A stretch of 64,000 bases of DNA from CAVYXZ01 sp965223835 (lineage in GTDB: Bacteria; Chloroflexota; Anaerolineae; Aggregatilineales; Phototrophicaceae). Under the pieces are notes generated by a model. That model ran no database searches, was not told where the DNA came from, and saw only the letters and a list, made by a program, of their open reading frames with translations. The stretch is taken from contig CBDCXQ010000001.1 in NCBI GenBank assembly GCA_965223835.1, positions 4,588,001 through 4,652,000 of the forward strand, written 5' to 3'. Shown one piece after another: positions 26,137-35,333 of this stretch (the stretch's first letter is position 1; the number at the start of each line of letters is the position of its first letter). A program made the position numbers and the translations under genes.

Positions 26137-27837
26137 ATGGTCGCAACTGAAACCAACCCAAGCAGTATTATCCCCGCTTTTTTGCGCGATATTCGCGTCT
26201 TACAAATTATTGGACAAATTGCCTTTGTTATTATTGTATTTGTTGTCATATCCCAGCTTGGCAACACCGCATCAACTGAATTGGCCGCCAAGGGCCTGAA
26301 TCCCAGCTTCAATTTTCTCAACCTGCGGGCCGGGTTCGCGATTGCTGAAACGCCCGAATGGTATACCGATGACAGCACCTATGGGCAGGCGTTGCAGGTC
26401 GGCATGATCAATATGCTGCGCGTCGTCACACTGGGTTTAGTGCTGTCGACCATACTCGGCATTCTTTTTGGCATTTTCCTGCTGAGCAGCAACTGGTTGA
26501 TTCGGACGATTTCCCGCGTGTATGTCGAGATCTTGCGCAACACGCCGCTGCTGGTGCAAATCTTTGCCTGGTATTTCATCGTCATGTTCAGCTTTCCGCC
26601 TATCCGCGAGGCGATCACCCTGCCCAACGAAGGGGTCGCCTTTATTTCACTGCGCATCGCGTTGTGGCTGGTGGCTTATGTGATCGTTCGGCGCTATACC
26701 AATCCGCTGCCGGTTGATGCACCCCGGCGGGTCGCGGTCATGTGGGGATTTTTTGCGGCGTTGCTGGTGACAGAAATTGCCTTCTACTTATTTCATAATA
26801 ATCCAGCCTGGCCGCTGGCTTACGCCAGTGGTGATCTGAGCAACATTTCCTTCTTGCTCTACGCCGGTGTCAGCGCCGTCTTGATTGCGGCGGCGGCGCT
26901 GGTTGTTCCACAAAATTTCCGCTGGTTGACACTCGGCGTGACCATCGGTCAAGCGGTGGCCGGGGTATTATTTTACTTTGGCATCATGCCGAATGCGGCC
27001 CTGCGGGTCGAACTCTATCCAGCCATTTACATGAGCATTCGCGGCTTTGCCTTCCCCGAATTATTGCCCGGCGCACGCTTTGTTGAATGGATAGCGCTGG
27101 TGATTATCAGCCTGAGCGTGACGGCGATTATGTGGCGACAGTCCGGGCGTGAGATGGAGCAGACGGGCAAGATCATCCCACGGACGCGCTATGCCATTAT
27201 CATCTTGCTATTGGGCATCGTGGGCGGGTGGTTACTGGTCGGCATCGAACCTGCGCCCGAAACCGTTCTGGTGACGGTGGACGATGCGGTAGTCGAGATG
27301 GCGGTTGCCGACGCCCAGGCGGATGGCTTGCTGGAGACCGGGGATTTGCAGCGGCTGAGCAACCAACCGCTGTTGTTCTTGATGCCCGAACAAAATCGGT
27401 TTGGGCGTTTTGATGTCGGCTCCGAGATTTCGCCCGAATATATGGCCCTGCTACTGGCGCTGGTTATTTACACCTCGGCATTTATTGCCGAGATTGTGCG
27501 GGCCGGTATTCAGGCGGTGCCGTTTGGACAGATCGAGGCGGCGCGTGCCCTCGGCTTAAGTCAAGCGCAGGTTTTAGGCCAGATCGTGTTGCCCCAGGCG
27601 CTACGGGTGATTATCCCACCGATGGGCAACCAGTACTTGAACCTGTCGAAAAACTCCAGTCTGGGGATCGGCATTGGTTATGCCGAAATGTTTATGACCT
27701 CCAACACGGTGATGAATCAGTCGGGTCAAACGGTGACGACGTTTGCGATCATTATGGCGTTTTATCTGGCGGTCAGCTTGCTCATCTCGCTGGTAATGAA
27801 CATCGTCAACCGGCGCTTCCAATTGGTCACGAGGTAA
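26137..27837 (+). CDS. aapQ: Amino-acid ABC transporter permease, AapQ-type
   Basis: ATG 26137 follows GGAG. The 566-residue product has many hydrophobic segments. The C-terminal half carries the HisM/AapQ signature AEIVRAGIQAVPFGQIEAARALGL with the EAA loop near residue 480. It is longer than typical AapQ (about 400 residues) with an additional membrane-rich middle and a segment about residues 365-430. The operon starts with the binding protein and continues with the second permease and the ATPase. Confidence 0.9.
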   Translation: MVATETNPSSIIPAFLRDIRVLQIIGQIAFVIIVFVVISQLGNTASTELAAKGLNPSFNFLNLRAGFAIAETPEWYTDDSTYGQALQVGMINMLRVVTLGLVLSTILGILFGIFLLSSNWLIRTISRVYVEILRNTPLLVQIFAWYFIVMFSFPPIREAITLPNEGVAFISLRIALWLVAYVIVRRYTNPLPVDAPRRVAVMWGFFAALLVTEIAFYLFHNNPAWPLAYASGDLSNISFLLYAGVSAVLIAAAALVVPQNFRWLTLGVTIGQAVAGVLFYFGIMPNAALRVELYPAIYMSIRGFAFPELLPGARFVEWIALVIISLSVTAIMWRQSGREMEQTGKIIPRTRYAIIILLLGIVGGWLLVGIEPAPETVLVTVDDAVVEMAVADAQADGLLETGDLQRLSNQPLLFLMPEQNRFGRFDVGSEISPEYMALLLALVIYTSAFIAEIVRAGIQAVPFGQIEAARALGLSQAQVLGQIVLPQALRVIIPPMGNQYLNLSKNSSLGIGIGYAEMFMTSNTVMNQSGQTVTTFAIIMAFYLAVSLLISLVMNIVNRRFQLVTR

Positions 27838-27844
27838 CAGAACG

Positions 27845-29893
27845 ATGACGGCGATGCAAAGACCCCAGGTAGTCAACGAAGCCTATTACGACGAACCCGA
27901 TACCAAAGCACCGCCCATGCTGGCGAGTGGTCCGCTGGCCTGGGTACGGGATAATCTGTTCGGGTCGGCGTTGGATACCTTCCTCACGATCATTGGCACG
28001 GTCATTATCATTGGTGCGGTTTCGTCCTTCTTACTATGGGGCATCGGCTCGGCCAACTGGCTGGTGGTGAACTTTAATCTGCGCCTGTTTATGATCGGGC
28101 GTGTGGAACCGTTTATGGAAGGACGGTTGCTGCTGCTGGCGCTGTTTATCGTCCTGGTGGTTGGCGTGAATTTAGCTGCCTGGGCGCGGGTCGCAGTCCG
28201 GGTATGGATTGCGCTGGCGGTGGTGGTGGCCCTGCTGTTTGTGGTGCCGGTGGTGATTGATGCGACCACGCCACAAGCGATTTCCTACCTGGCAGCCGGT
28301 GAAACCGCAATTGAATCAGGTTCAGTGACCGAAGTACCCATACCCCAGGTCGGGTTCATCGCCCGGGCTGATGAGGTGGTTACGCTGTGGCTACCAGATA
28401 ATGTGAATGATGCAAACCTGGCACTGTTGAACAGCTACACCGATCGCTCAGCGTTCGCGGTGCGCAACGCCGCCGACAATCGCCTGGCAGCCCAGGCCCG
28501 CATTGTGGAATTGGAAAACTTACTGGCCGGGGACACGATCACCGAACGGCAGCGGCTGGCCTATGATGAAGAGCTGGCCGAGATCGAAATCCCGCCTGCG
28601 GTTGCGGACACGCTGGCCGTGAATCAAGCACCGGTTTCGCTTCAGGTGCTGGACGGCGCGACGATGGAAGTTATTGGCGGCGGTACGTTGAGCAGTGCTT
28701 CCGAGCCACTGGCAGTCACGATTCCCGCCGATGGCTGGTACATTCTGGAAAAGAGTGTGGTCGATAATGCCGCGAGCGTGGGCATTGTAGCTGCCGATGG
28801 CATCTACCCGATCATCGAACGTAATTTTATTCGGACCGCTGTTGGTGAAGATGGCGAGACCGAATCGCAGCGCATTTTCCAATACATTCGCACGACGGAT
28901 AACTGGCAGACCGAGGCGACGCGCCCGCGCATTGACGGCGAAGACATCACCATGACGGCCTTGATTGATAATCAGTACAAGGGCGATCGCCCGTTTAGCG
29001 ATTATCTGCGCCTGATGCTGGGACCGTTCCTGCGCCAGTTGAGCTTACCCCTTGCCTTATTCCTGGGCGCAGCCGTCGTAGGCTATTATGGCGCAACGTT
29101 CGCCAATCGTCAGTATTCGACTAAGGAAAAGCCCCGGCGCGGTGCCCGGCGGCTTGCTACCTGGCTGTGGATTGCCCTGCCAGTCGTCGCGTTTATACTG
29201 ATCGCCGGGTTTGGCGAAAGTGGCCCCTTGCAGGCCAGTGACCCACAATTATGGGGGGGCTTCCTGCTGACGATGATGCTCACCGCAGTGGGGATTGTCG
29301 GCGCGTTCCCCATCGGCATTTTGCTGGCGCTCGGTCGGCGGAGTTCATTGCCGGTGGTGAGTGCGGGCTGCACCCTGTATATCGAAGTGGTGCGTGGTGT
29401 CCCGCTTATTACCGTGCTGTTCATGTCAATGCTGCTGGTTCCGTTCGTGCTACCGGCAGCCGCCGGTCCTGACTGGGCACCGTATAAAGCCATGATCGCG
29501 GTCACGTTGTTTAGCGCGGCTTATCTGGCCGAAAATGTACGCGGCGGGTTACAATCGTTGCCACCGGGTCAGGAAGAAGCGGCGAAAGCGCTGGGTCTAT
29601 CGGGCTGGCAGGTGACGCGGTTTATCACCCTGCCGCAGGCCTTACGGGCGGTTATCCCGGCACTCGTGGGCCAGTTTATCTCCCTGTACAAGGATACATC
29701 GCTGGTTGCCATCGTCGGCCTCATTGATCTGACGCAGGTTGCAAACACAGTTGCCGCCCAGACCGATTTTTTGGGCTTGCGCCGTGAGCCGTATGTGTTT
29801 ATCTCAATAATTTACTTTGTGTTCAGTTACGTGATGTCCATCGTCAGCCGCCGGATTGAAGCCAGTGGTTCGGGCGCTGCCCGCCGGGTTTAA
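27845..29893 (+). CDS. aapM: Amino-acid ABC transporter permease, AapM-type, with large insertion
   Basis: The 682-residue product is much longer than usual AapM (about 390). After three N-terminal hydrophobic segments, residues about 140-380 form a largely hydrophilic region with beta-strand and coiled features, likely outside the membrane. The C-terminal half has the permease with AENVRGGLQSLPPGQEEAAKALGL near residue 560. It pairs with the AapQ-type gene seven bases upstream and the ATPase 12 bases downstream. Confidence 0.9.
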   Translation: MTAMQRPQVVNEAYYDEPDTKAPPMLASGPLAWVRDNLFGSALDTFLTIIGTVIIIGAVSSFLLWGIGSANWLVVNFNLRLFMIGRVEPFMEGRLLLLALFIVLVVGVNLAAWARVAVRVWIALAVVVALLFVVPVVIDATTPQAISYLAAGETAIESGSVTEVPIPQVGFIARADEVVTLWLPDNVNDANLALLNSYTDRSAFAVRNAADNRLAAQARIVELENLLAGDTITERQRLAYDEELAEIEIPPAVADTLAVNQAPVSLQVLDGATMEVIGGGTLSSASEPLAVTIPADGWYILEKSVVDNAASVGIVAADGIYPIIERNFIRTAVGEDGETESQRIFQYIRTTDNWQTEATRPRIDGEDITMTALIDNQYKGDRPFSDYLRLMLGPFLRQLSLPLALFLGAAVVGYYGATFANRQYSTKEKPRRGARRLATWLWIALPVVAFILIAGFGESGPLQASDPQLWGGFLLTMMLTAVGIVGAFPIGILLALGRRSSLPVVSAGCTLYIEVVRGVPLITVLFMSMLLVPFVLPAAAGPDWAPYKAMIAVTLFSAAYLAENVRGGLQSLPPGQEEAAKALGLSGWQVTRFITLPQALRAVIPALVGQFISLYKDTSLVAIVGLIDLTQVANTVAAQTDFLGLRREPYVFISIIYFVFSYVMSIVSRRIEASGSGAARRV

Positions 29894-29905
29894 AGGAAAT
29901 ATTTC

Positions 29906-30685
29906 ATGACCAATCAAATGTCGCAGGAAGTAAGTAAAGCTAACCTGGCAACCGATGAGCCAATCATCATTTGTCGGGATATGAACAAGTGGTTTGGCGA
30001 GTTTCACGTGTTGCGCGATGTCAGTGTCGAGGTCGCTCCCCAGGAAGTGATGGTCATCATTGGCCCATCCGGTTCGGGCAAATCAACTTTTATTCGCTGC
30101 ATCAACCGGCTGGAAGAGCATCAGGAAGGCCAGATTATCGTCGATGGCATTGAACTGAGCCATGACATTCGCAACATCGCGGCCATTCGCCGTGAGATTG
30201 GCATGGTGTTCCAGCAATTTAATCTGTTCCCGCACCTCACCGTGCTGCAAAATATCACCCTGGCCCCGCAAAAAGTCCGGCGGCGTCCGGTTGATGAGGT
30301 CGAAGCCAAAGCGATGGAACTGCTTGATCGCGTCGGCATTCCCGAACAGGCCAATAAATATCCGGGCCAGCTTTCGGGCGGCCAACAGCAGCGCGTGGCG
30401 ATTGCCCGGGCACTGGCGATGGAACCCAAGATTATGCTCTTTGATGAGCCAACATCGGCGCTGGACCCGGAGATGATTAAAGAAGTGCTGGACGTCATGA
30501 AAGAACTGGCCCAGAGCGGCATGACCATGCTGGTCGTCACCCATGAGATGGGTTTCGCGCGCGAAGTTGCCGACCGCGTCCTCTTCTTCGATCAGGGGCG
30601 CATTGTGGAGCAGGGCACGCCCGAATATTTCTTCGAGAGTGCCGAGCACCCGCGCACCAAGCTCTTCCTGAGCCAGATTCTATAA
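29906..30685 (+). CDS. aapP: Amino-acid ABC transporter ATP-binding protein
   Basis: The 259-residue ATPase has the Walker A GPSGSGKST near residue 52, Q-loop, signature LSGGQQQRVAIARAL, Walker B IMLFDEPTSALDPE and the H-loop VVTHEMGFA. It energises import with AapQ/AapM. It ends the operon, followed by a terminator. Confidence 0.97.
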   Translation: MTNQMSQEVSKANLATDEPIIICRDMNKWFGEFHVLRDVSVEVAPQEVMVIIGPSGSGKSTFIRCINRLEEHQEGQIIVDGIELSHDIRNIAAIRREIGMVFQQFNLFPHLTVLQNITLAPQKVRRRPVDEVEAKAMELLDRVGIPEQANKYPGQLSGGQQQRVAIARALAMEPKIMLFDEPTSALDPEMIKEVLDVMKELAQSGMTMLVVTHEMGFAREVADRVLFFDQGRIVEQGTPEYFFESAEHPRTKLFLSQIL

Positions 30686-30708
30686 TCGTCATCAGACTCA
30701 AACGATCA

Positions 30709-30738
30709 ACGCGGCGTTCGACTGAGCGTCGCGTTTTT
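30709..30738 (+). terminator. Rho-independent terminator of the Aap operon
   Basis: AACGCGGCG and CGTCGCGTT form a hairpin with one mismatch around TTCGACTGAG, followed by TTT. Confidence 0.8.
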
Positions 30739-30749
30739 GCTGTAAAAAC

Positions 30750-30833
30750 TTGGCTCTTATCCGAAAAGTGTGAATTAAGGACATTTTCGAGAGAGAAGTT
30801 CTACTATTTTCACACTTTCAACAGATGAGCCAA
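30750..30833 (-). mobile_element. 84-bp MITE, copy 2 (inverted)
   Basis: This is the reverse complement of the element at 8315-8398 with no difference seen. AAAC occurs on both sides (30746-30749 and 30834-30837), a 4-bp target duplication different from the GTCT of copy 1, which shows independent insertion. Confidence 0.87.
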
Positions 30834-30936
30834 AAACTTATTGAAAATTGAGGGTGGGCATCAAACCCCGACTTGCCTCAATTTGCGCACAAGCGCATAA
30901 TAAGACTTGCGTACCTACACACAAGAAGGATTCACG

Positions 30937-31860
30937 TTGCTGTCCAGGCTCTCTTTTATCTTGATTGGTGTTGCATTGATGACGGCTTGTGCCAGCAATG
31001 CCGCGCCACCATCAACGGCGGTGCCAGCCACGACCGCTCCCGACCCAACGGCCAATGTCGCGCAAGTGGCTCAGGTGCCGAACGAACCGCCAACCGATGA
31101 AAACGGTAATTTGCTGGTAGCACGCGTGAATGGTGAGGGCATCACCCAGGCCGAGTTCGAACGCGCCGTGACGCGTACCCAGCAGGAAATGCAAGCCGCT
31201 GATCCGACGGCACTGGGCGCGATGGTACTGGAAAGTTTGATTGAACAACGGTTGATCGAGCAGTCTGCACGCGCCCAAAATGTCATTGTCAGCGACGATG
31301 CCATCGAAGCCGAGTATCAGTTTAATAAACAAATCGCCGCCAACGACGACGCCTGGCAAGGATGGTTGCTCGATAATCAGTACACCGAAGCAGAATTTCG
31401 CACGACACTGCGGTCGATGTTGATCGCCGGGGCGATGCGCGACCAGGTGCTGCAACAACTCCCGGAGAATGTGCCCCAGGTCCATGCCCGGCACATCCTG
31501 GTCGAGACCGAAGCAGCCGCCCATGAGGTACTCACCCGGCTGGGGAATGGCGAGGATTTTGCTGCGTTGGCCGCGAGTACATCGCAGGATGTGACAACCC
31601 GCGAACAAGGGGGGGACCTGGGCTGGTTTGTTGAAGGTGAGCTATTAGAACCAGTATTGACCCAGGTGGCGTTTAGCCTGAATGCTGGCGAGATCGGTGG
31701 CCCGGTGGCAACCCGGTTAGGGTATCATATTATCCAGACGCTGGAACGCGCCAACCGTCCGGTCACGCCGGAAAAGCAGGCGCTGTTGGCCCAGATTTAT
31801 TTTGAGAATTGGCTGCGCGGGTTGACGTTTGATGCGATCATCGAACGTTACCTGCCCTGA
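30937..31860 (+). CDS. PpiC/SurA-type peptidyl-prolyl isomerase lipoprotein
   Basis: TTG 30937 follows AAGGA and begins a lipoprotein signal ending in LMTAC, so Cys will be lipidated. The 307-residue product has an N-terminal helical SurA-like region (LIEQRLIEQSARAQNV) and a parvulin domain with HARHILVETEAAAHEVLTRL and QGGDLGWFVEGELLEP. It likely folds exported proteins outside the membrane. It precedes two genes for membrane-anchored proteins. Confidence 0.9.
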   Translation: MLSRLSFILIGVALMTACASNAAPPSTAVPATTAPDPTANVAQVAQVPNEPPTDENGNLLVARVNGEGITQAEFERAVTRTQQEMQAADPTALGAMVLESLIEQRLIEQSARAQNVIVSDDAIEAEYQFNKQIAANDDAWQGWLLDNQYTEAEFRTTLRSMLIAGAMRDQVLQQLPENVPQVHARHILVETEAAAHEVLTRLGNGEDFAALAASTSQDVTTREQGGDLGWFVEGELLEPVLTQVAFSLNAGEIGGPVATRLGYHIIQTLERANRPVTPEKQALLAQIYFENWLRGLTFDAIIERYLP

Positions 31861-31880
31861 GAGCGAGGGCAAGACAAATT

Positions 31881-32645
31881 ATGGGGCGATCAACGATCTT
31901 TAACCTGATTAGCATCATCTTTGTGGTGCTGTCTATTTTGTGGCTGGTGTTTGTCTTTTTGCGGTTGGCCGGTCCACCCGTGACTGACCCGGCAGCAGTC
32001 AATTTCGCCTTGCCCACCGCCCAGGTATTACCCTCCTTGACGGCCACGACTACGCCGCTCCCAACGAACACCCCGACTGACACCCTAACCCCAACTATCA
32101 GCCCGACACCGAGCGATACCCCAACCCTGACGCCGACCGTTGCACCGTCGTTGACAATCACTGACACCCCGACGGTCAGCCCAACACCCAGCCATACACC
32201 CACACCGCTGGCAACCTTTACGCCCTTGCCCACCGCCACACCAACCGGCCCGACACCGGTTCCGACCGAAGCCCCGTCACCGTTCCCCTTCCAATTGCGC
32301 GATGATTCGGTCATCTTTACCCAGAATTTCGCTAATACGGCGGGTTGTGCCTGGCAAGGTGTAGGCGGACAGGTCTTTGGCCTGGATGGTAATCCGCTGA
32401 GCGGCTTGCAGATTCATGTCTTCGGCAGCGATGTCGACATGTTCCGGCAGGCTGGCGAGAATACATTGTATGGCCCGGCAGGCTGGGAGCATAAAGTCGC
32501 TGATACGATCAACAATACGACCTATTTTGTCCAACTGCACTCGGCGCAGGGTACGATCATCTCAGATCGCATTCAGGTGACGTTCCCCAGCGACTGTGCC
32601 CAAAACCTGGCGCTGATCTATTTTGTGCAAACGCGCCCGCTGTAG
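31881..32645 (+). CDS. Membrane-anchored protein with Thr/Pro stalk and FVQxRPL domain (A)
   Basis: The 254-residue product has an N-terminal membrane segment (residues 8-28) and a long Thr/Pro-rich linker (about 40-135). The C-terminal domain has GCAWQGVGGQVFGLDG, YGPAGWEHK, YFVQLHSAQG and ends CAQNLALIYFVQTRPL. The same pattern is in the next gene. Two cysteines could form a disulfide. It is probably extracellular, with the domain held off the membrane. The domain is not identified; it may be a carboxypeptidase-regulatory-like fold. Confidence 0.78.
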   Translation: MGRSTIFNLISIIFVVLSILWLVFVFLRLAGPPVTDPAAVNFALPTAQVLPSLTATTTPLPTNTPTDTLTPTISPTPSDTPTLTPTVAPSLTITDTPTVSPTPSHTPTPLATFTPLPTATPTGPTPVPTEAPSPFPFQLRDDSVIFTQNFANTAGCAWQGVGGQVFGLDGNPLSGLQIHVFGSDVDMFRQAGENTLYGPAGWEHKVADTINNTTYFVQLHSAQGTIISDRIQVTFPSDCAQNLALIYFVQTRPL

Positions 32646-32745
32646 GCGACGACTGTTGATGATTGGTTATAGCCGCCGTGCTCGTTTGATTCGTAGGGGT
32701 GCACCTGCGTGTGTGCCCGTTGCCAGTTGAGCAGGCGGACCACCC

Positions 32746-33627
32746 ATGCCAGATCAGAACGACCCGCGCAAACCATTATTCCCCGAAGATGCCGACGATC
32801 GGTTCTCACTGGAACCCGATGATGAAGGTATCGAATCTGAGTCGGAATTTGCCCCATCTGCTCCGGTCGCAGACGAACCACCGGAAAAAATCTACACACC
32901 GCCAGCCGAGCGCTTCCCGCCCGTAGATCCTGCCGCACTCGAACCTGAGCCATCAACACTGGCACCGGCACCGCACCGCCCGCGCATATTGATTAATCTG
33001 GCAACCGTGTTTTTTATTTTGGGTACTTTCGTCGCGCTCGGCTATTTTGCACTCTTATGGGTTAATCCATCGCATCCGCTGAATCCATTGCCACCGTACA
33101 CCCCGCTGCCGATCATTATTACCACCACACCATTGCCATCGACGGTGACGCCCGTTCCAACCCTGCCAACCGTAACCAGCGTACCCCCCACCGCTTCGTG
33201 GACACCGGCACCAGAACAGGTTATTGTTCCGGCAACATCGGCCCCGGCCACACCCGGCGAATTTCCGTTTGCCCTGTGGGAATTCGGGGTGGAATATATC
33301 GCCAACCAGAACGACAGCGGCTGCGATTGGTCGAGCATTGGCGGTAACCTGGTTGACCTGGATGGTATTGGCATTGCCGATTATGGCGTGCGGATTATCG
33401 CCCAGGAAGGCACGCTCAACGCAACGGTCACAACCGGCGAAGCGACCTTCTTTGGCTCCGGCGGTTTCGAACTCAAGCTGGGTGATGTGCCCACACTTGA
33501 ACCCTATATCGTCCAATTACTGGATGCCGATGGCACACCCGTTTCCGAAGAATATCTGGTGGTGACCAGCGATGAATGCAACCAGAATGTCGTGGTGCTC
33601 AACTTCGTGCAAAATCGCCCGCTATAA
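32746..33627 (+). CDS. Membrane-anchored protein with FVQxRPL domain (B)
   Basis: The 293-residue paralog has an acidic, Pro-rich cytoplasmic N-terminus (residues 1-85), a membrane segment (about 85-105), a Thr/Pro stalk and a C-terminal domain with GCDWSSIGGNLVDLDG, FGSGGFELK, YIVQLLDADG and CNQNVVVLNFVQNRPL. The C-terminal half aligns with its upstream neighbour; the N-terminus does not. It is exported for its C-terminal part. Function is unknown. Confidence 0.77.
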   Translation: MPDQNDPRKPLFPEDADDRFSLEPDDEGIESESEFAPSAPVADEPPEKIYTPPAERFPPVDPAALEPEPSTLAPAPHRPRILINLATVFFILGTFVALGYFALLWVNPSHPLNPLPPYTPLPIIITTTPLPSTVTPVPTLPTVTSVPPTASWTPAPEQVIVPATSAPATPGEFPFALWEFGVEYIANQNDSGCDWSSIGGNLVDLDGIGIADYGVRIIAQEGTLNATVTTGEATFFGSGGFELKLGDVPTLEPYIVQLLDADGTPVSEEYLVVTSDECNQNVVVLNFVQNRPL

Positions 33628-33636
33628 CCATTCAAC

Positions 33637-33666
33637 TTGAACGAACCCCAGAATTCGGCATAATCT
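33637..33666 (+). promoter_or_regulatory. Predicted promoter for the PhyH gene
   Basis: TTGAAC (33637-33642) and TAATCT (33661-33666) have an 18-bp spacer, 37 bp before ATG 33704. Confidence 0.5.
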
Positions 33667-33703
33667 CTTTATTGTCGATCATCAGGTTATTTGGAGCAAA
33701 ATT

Positions 33704-34558
33704 ATGCGAGTATTGACCGAAGCGGACCGCGCGTTCTTCGATGAAAATGGTTATGTGATTATTCATGATGCGGTGCCCCCGGCCAATCTGGATGCGGTGA
33801 TTGATCTCATTCATGAATTTCAGGGCACGACGCCCACCGATGTTGAGGGCTGGTATGCGGTGCCAGAGGGCTGGGCCGACGGCAAGGCTTTTCGCAGCAG
33901 CGGCGGCATGTTGGAGGTCTATCAACATCAAGCGCTATGGAACAATCGCCAGCACCCGCGTGTCTACGGCGCGTTTGCCGACCTGTTAGGCACCGACAAG
34001 CTGTGGGTCTCGATGGATCGCGCCAATTTTAATGTTCCCGAACGCCCCGGCCACGAATACAAGGGTTTCATTCACTGGGATTGGGATTCAACCGAGCGAC
34101 CGATTCCCTTCCGACTGCAAGGTGTTCTCAGTTTAACGGAAACCGTGCCGGGCCAGGGTGGTTTTCAATGTGTGCCCGGTTTCCACAATCAGGTGGATGA
34201 ATGGGCCAAAACCCAACCGGCGGACCGTAACCCACGTAAGCCCGACCTGACCGGGTTAAATGTCCAGCCAATAGCGATGCAAGCCGGTGATCTGCTGATC
34301 TGGCATGTCGGACTGCCGCACGGTAACGGCCAGAACACGACCGACCAACCACGCCTGGCACAATATATCACCATGTATCCGGCGCGTGAAGACAACGAAA
34401 CCGAGCGTCAAGAGCGTATTCGGCTGTGGCGTGAGCGCCTGCACCCGCAAAATCATGGCGCTTTCCCTGGCGACCCGCGACGCTGGGAAGCACAGTTCGG
34501 CCCTGCAGAACTTACCGACCTGGGCAAGAAGCTGCTGGGCCTGGATATGTGGAACTGA
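33704..34558 (+). CDS. PhyH-family Fe(II)/2-oxoglutarate dioxygenase
   Basis: The 284-residue protein resembles phytanoyl-CoA dioxygenases: ENGYVIIHDAVPP at the N-terminus, HWDWDSTERP (iron His-x-Asp) near residue 125, and LLIWHVGLPHGNGQNTT near residue 200 carrying the distal His. It uses 2-oxoglutarate and O2 to hydroxylate a small molecule. The substrate is unknown. It has its own promoter. Confidence 0.85.
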   Translation: MRVLTEADRAFFDENGYVIIHDAVPPANLDAVIDLIHEFQGTTPTDVEGWYAVPEGWADGKAFRSSGGMLEVYQHQALWNNRQHPRVYGAFADLLGTDKLWVSMDRANFNVPERPGHEYKGFIHWDWDSTERPIPFRLQGVLSLTETVPGQGGFQCVPGFHNQVDEWAKTQPADRNPRKPDLTGLNVQPIAMQAGDLLIWHVGLPHGNGQNTTDQPRLAQYITMYPAREDNETERQERIRLWRERLHPQNHGAFPGDPRRWEAQFGPAELTDLGKKLLGLDMWN

Positions 34559-34617
34559 CGTCTTTACGAAAATTACGATTTTTTCACGAATTATTACAAG
34601 CATTGCGCCCGGACTCC

Positions 34618-34657
34618 ATGCGATAATCATTACAATTATTGCAAATGAGGTCTTAGC
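34618..34657 (+). promoter_or_regulatory. Duplicated leader of FHA gene A
   Basis: ATAATCATTACAATTATTGC and GGTCTTAGCC, read in sequence, recur upstream of the second FHA gene as ACAATCATTACGATCATCA and GGTCTTAGTA. The shared spacing suggests the promoter region was duplicated with the gene. Confidence 0.45.
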
Positions 34658-34659
34658 CA

Positions 34660-35181
34660 ATGACGTTGAATGTTCAACCAACAACAACCTGTCCCCACTG
34701 TCACCGCGACAATCTTCCCGGTGAACTCGTTTGTCGCCACTGCCAGCATCCACTTTCAGTCCGGGTGGGGACGCGCACTCGCGGCCTGGAATTAGACACC
34801 AATACAGCGGAGTTGGTCGCACCCTCCGGGACGCATTATCTGGCACCGGATGAGCCGATTGCCTTAAAGATTGAAGGGTCGCCAGCACCACTATGGTTGG
34901 AACCTCGTCGTCAGGTCGTACTGGGTCGTGTGCATCCACAGAATCCAAATCGGCCCGACATTGATCTGAGTTTGTTTCAAGCGCTTGAATTAGGCGTCTC
35001 TACCCGTCATGTGGCCCTGTTCCGCCATCAGACCTGCGAGCTAATGCTTGAAGACCTCATCAGCCGCAACGGTACCTTCCTCAATGGCGAGCGGTTACGC
35101 CCCCATATCCGCTATCGAGTCCACAGTGGTGACCACGTGCGCCTCGGTAAACTCTGCTTTCAGATTGTCTTTGGCGGTTGA
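34660..35181 (+). CDS. Zinc-ribbon plus FHA domain protein (A)
   Basis: The 173-residue protein begins with a zinc ribbon (CPHC near residue 8 and CRHC near 25) and continues with an FHA domain (VVLGRVHPQNPNRPDI, STRHVALF, DLISRNGTFLNGERL). The Ser/Arg/His and Asn residues for phosphothreonine binding are present. It likely binds phosphorylated partners of a Ser/Thr kinase. A second copy follows. No kinase is adjacent. Confidence 0.88.
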   Translation: MTLNVQPTTTCPHCHRDNLPGELVCRHCQHPLSVRVGTRTRGLELDTNTAELVAPSGTHYLAPDEPIALKIEGSPAPLWLEPRRQVVLGRVHPQNPNRPDIDLSLFQALELGVSTRHVALFRHQTCELMLEDLISRNGTFLNGERLRPHIRYRVHSGDHVRLGKLCFQIVFGG

Positions 35182-35284
35182 GTGGTTTGCCGGTCAAACC
35201 AGCGTTCCCTTATTTGAAAATAAATTTGTTATGAATGTATGTAAAGAAATCCATGAAGTTTTTTTGCTCTAGCCGATTGATTCT

Positions 35285-35322
35285 ATGTAACAATCATTAC
35301 GATCATCATGGTCTTAGTAAGG
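35285..35322 (+). promoter_or_regulatory. Duplicated leader of FHA gene B
   Basis: The words ATCATTAC and GGTCTTAG match the leader of the first FHA gene, with a possible -10 TGTAAC nearby. Confidence 0.45.
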
Positions 35323-35333
35323 GTATTATCAAC

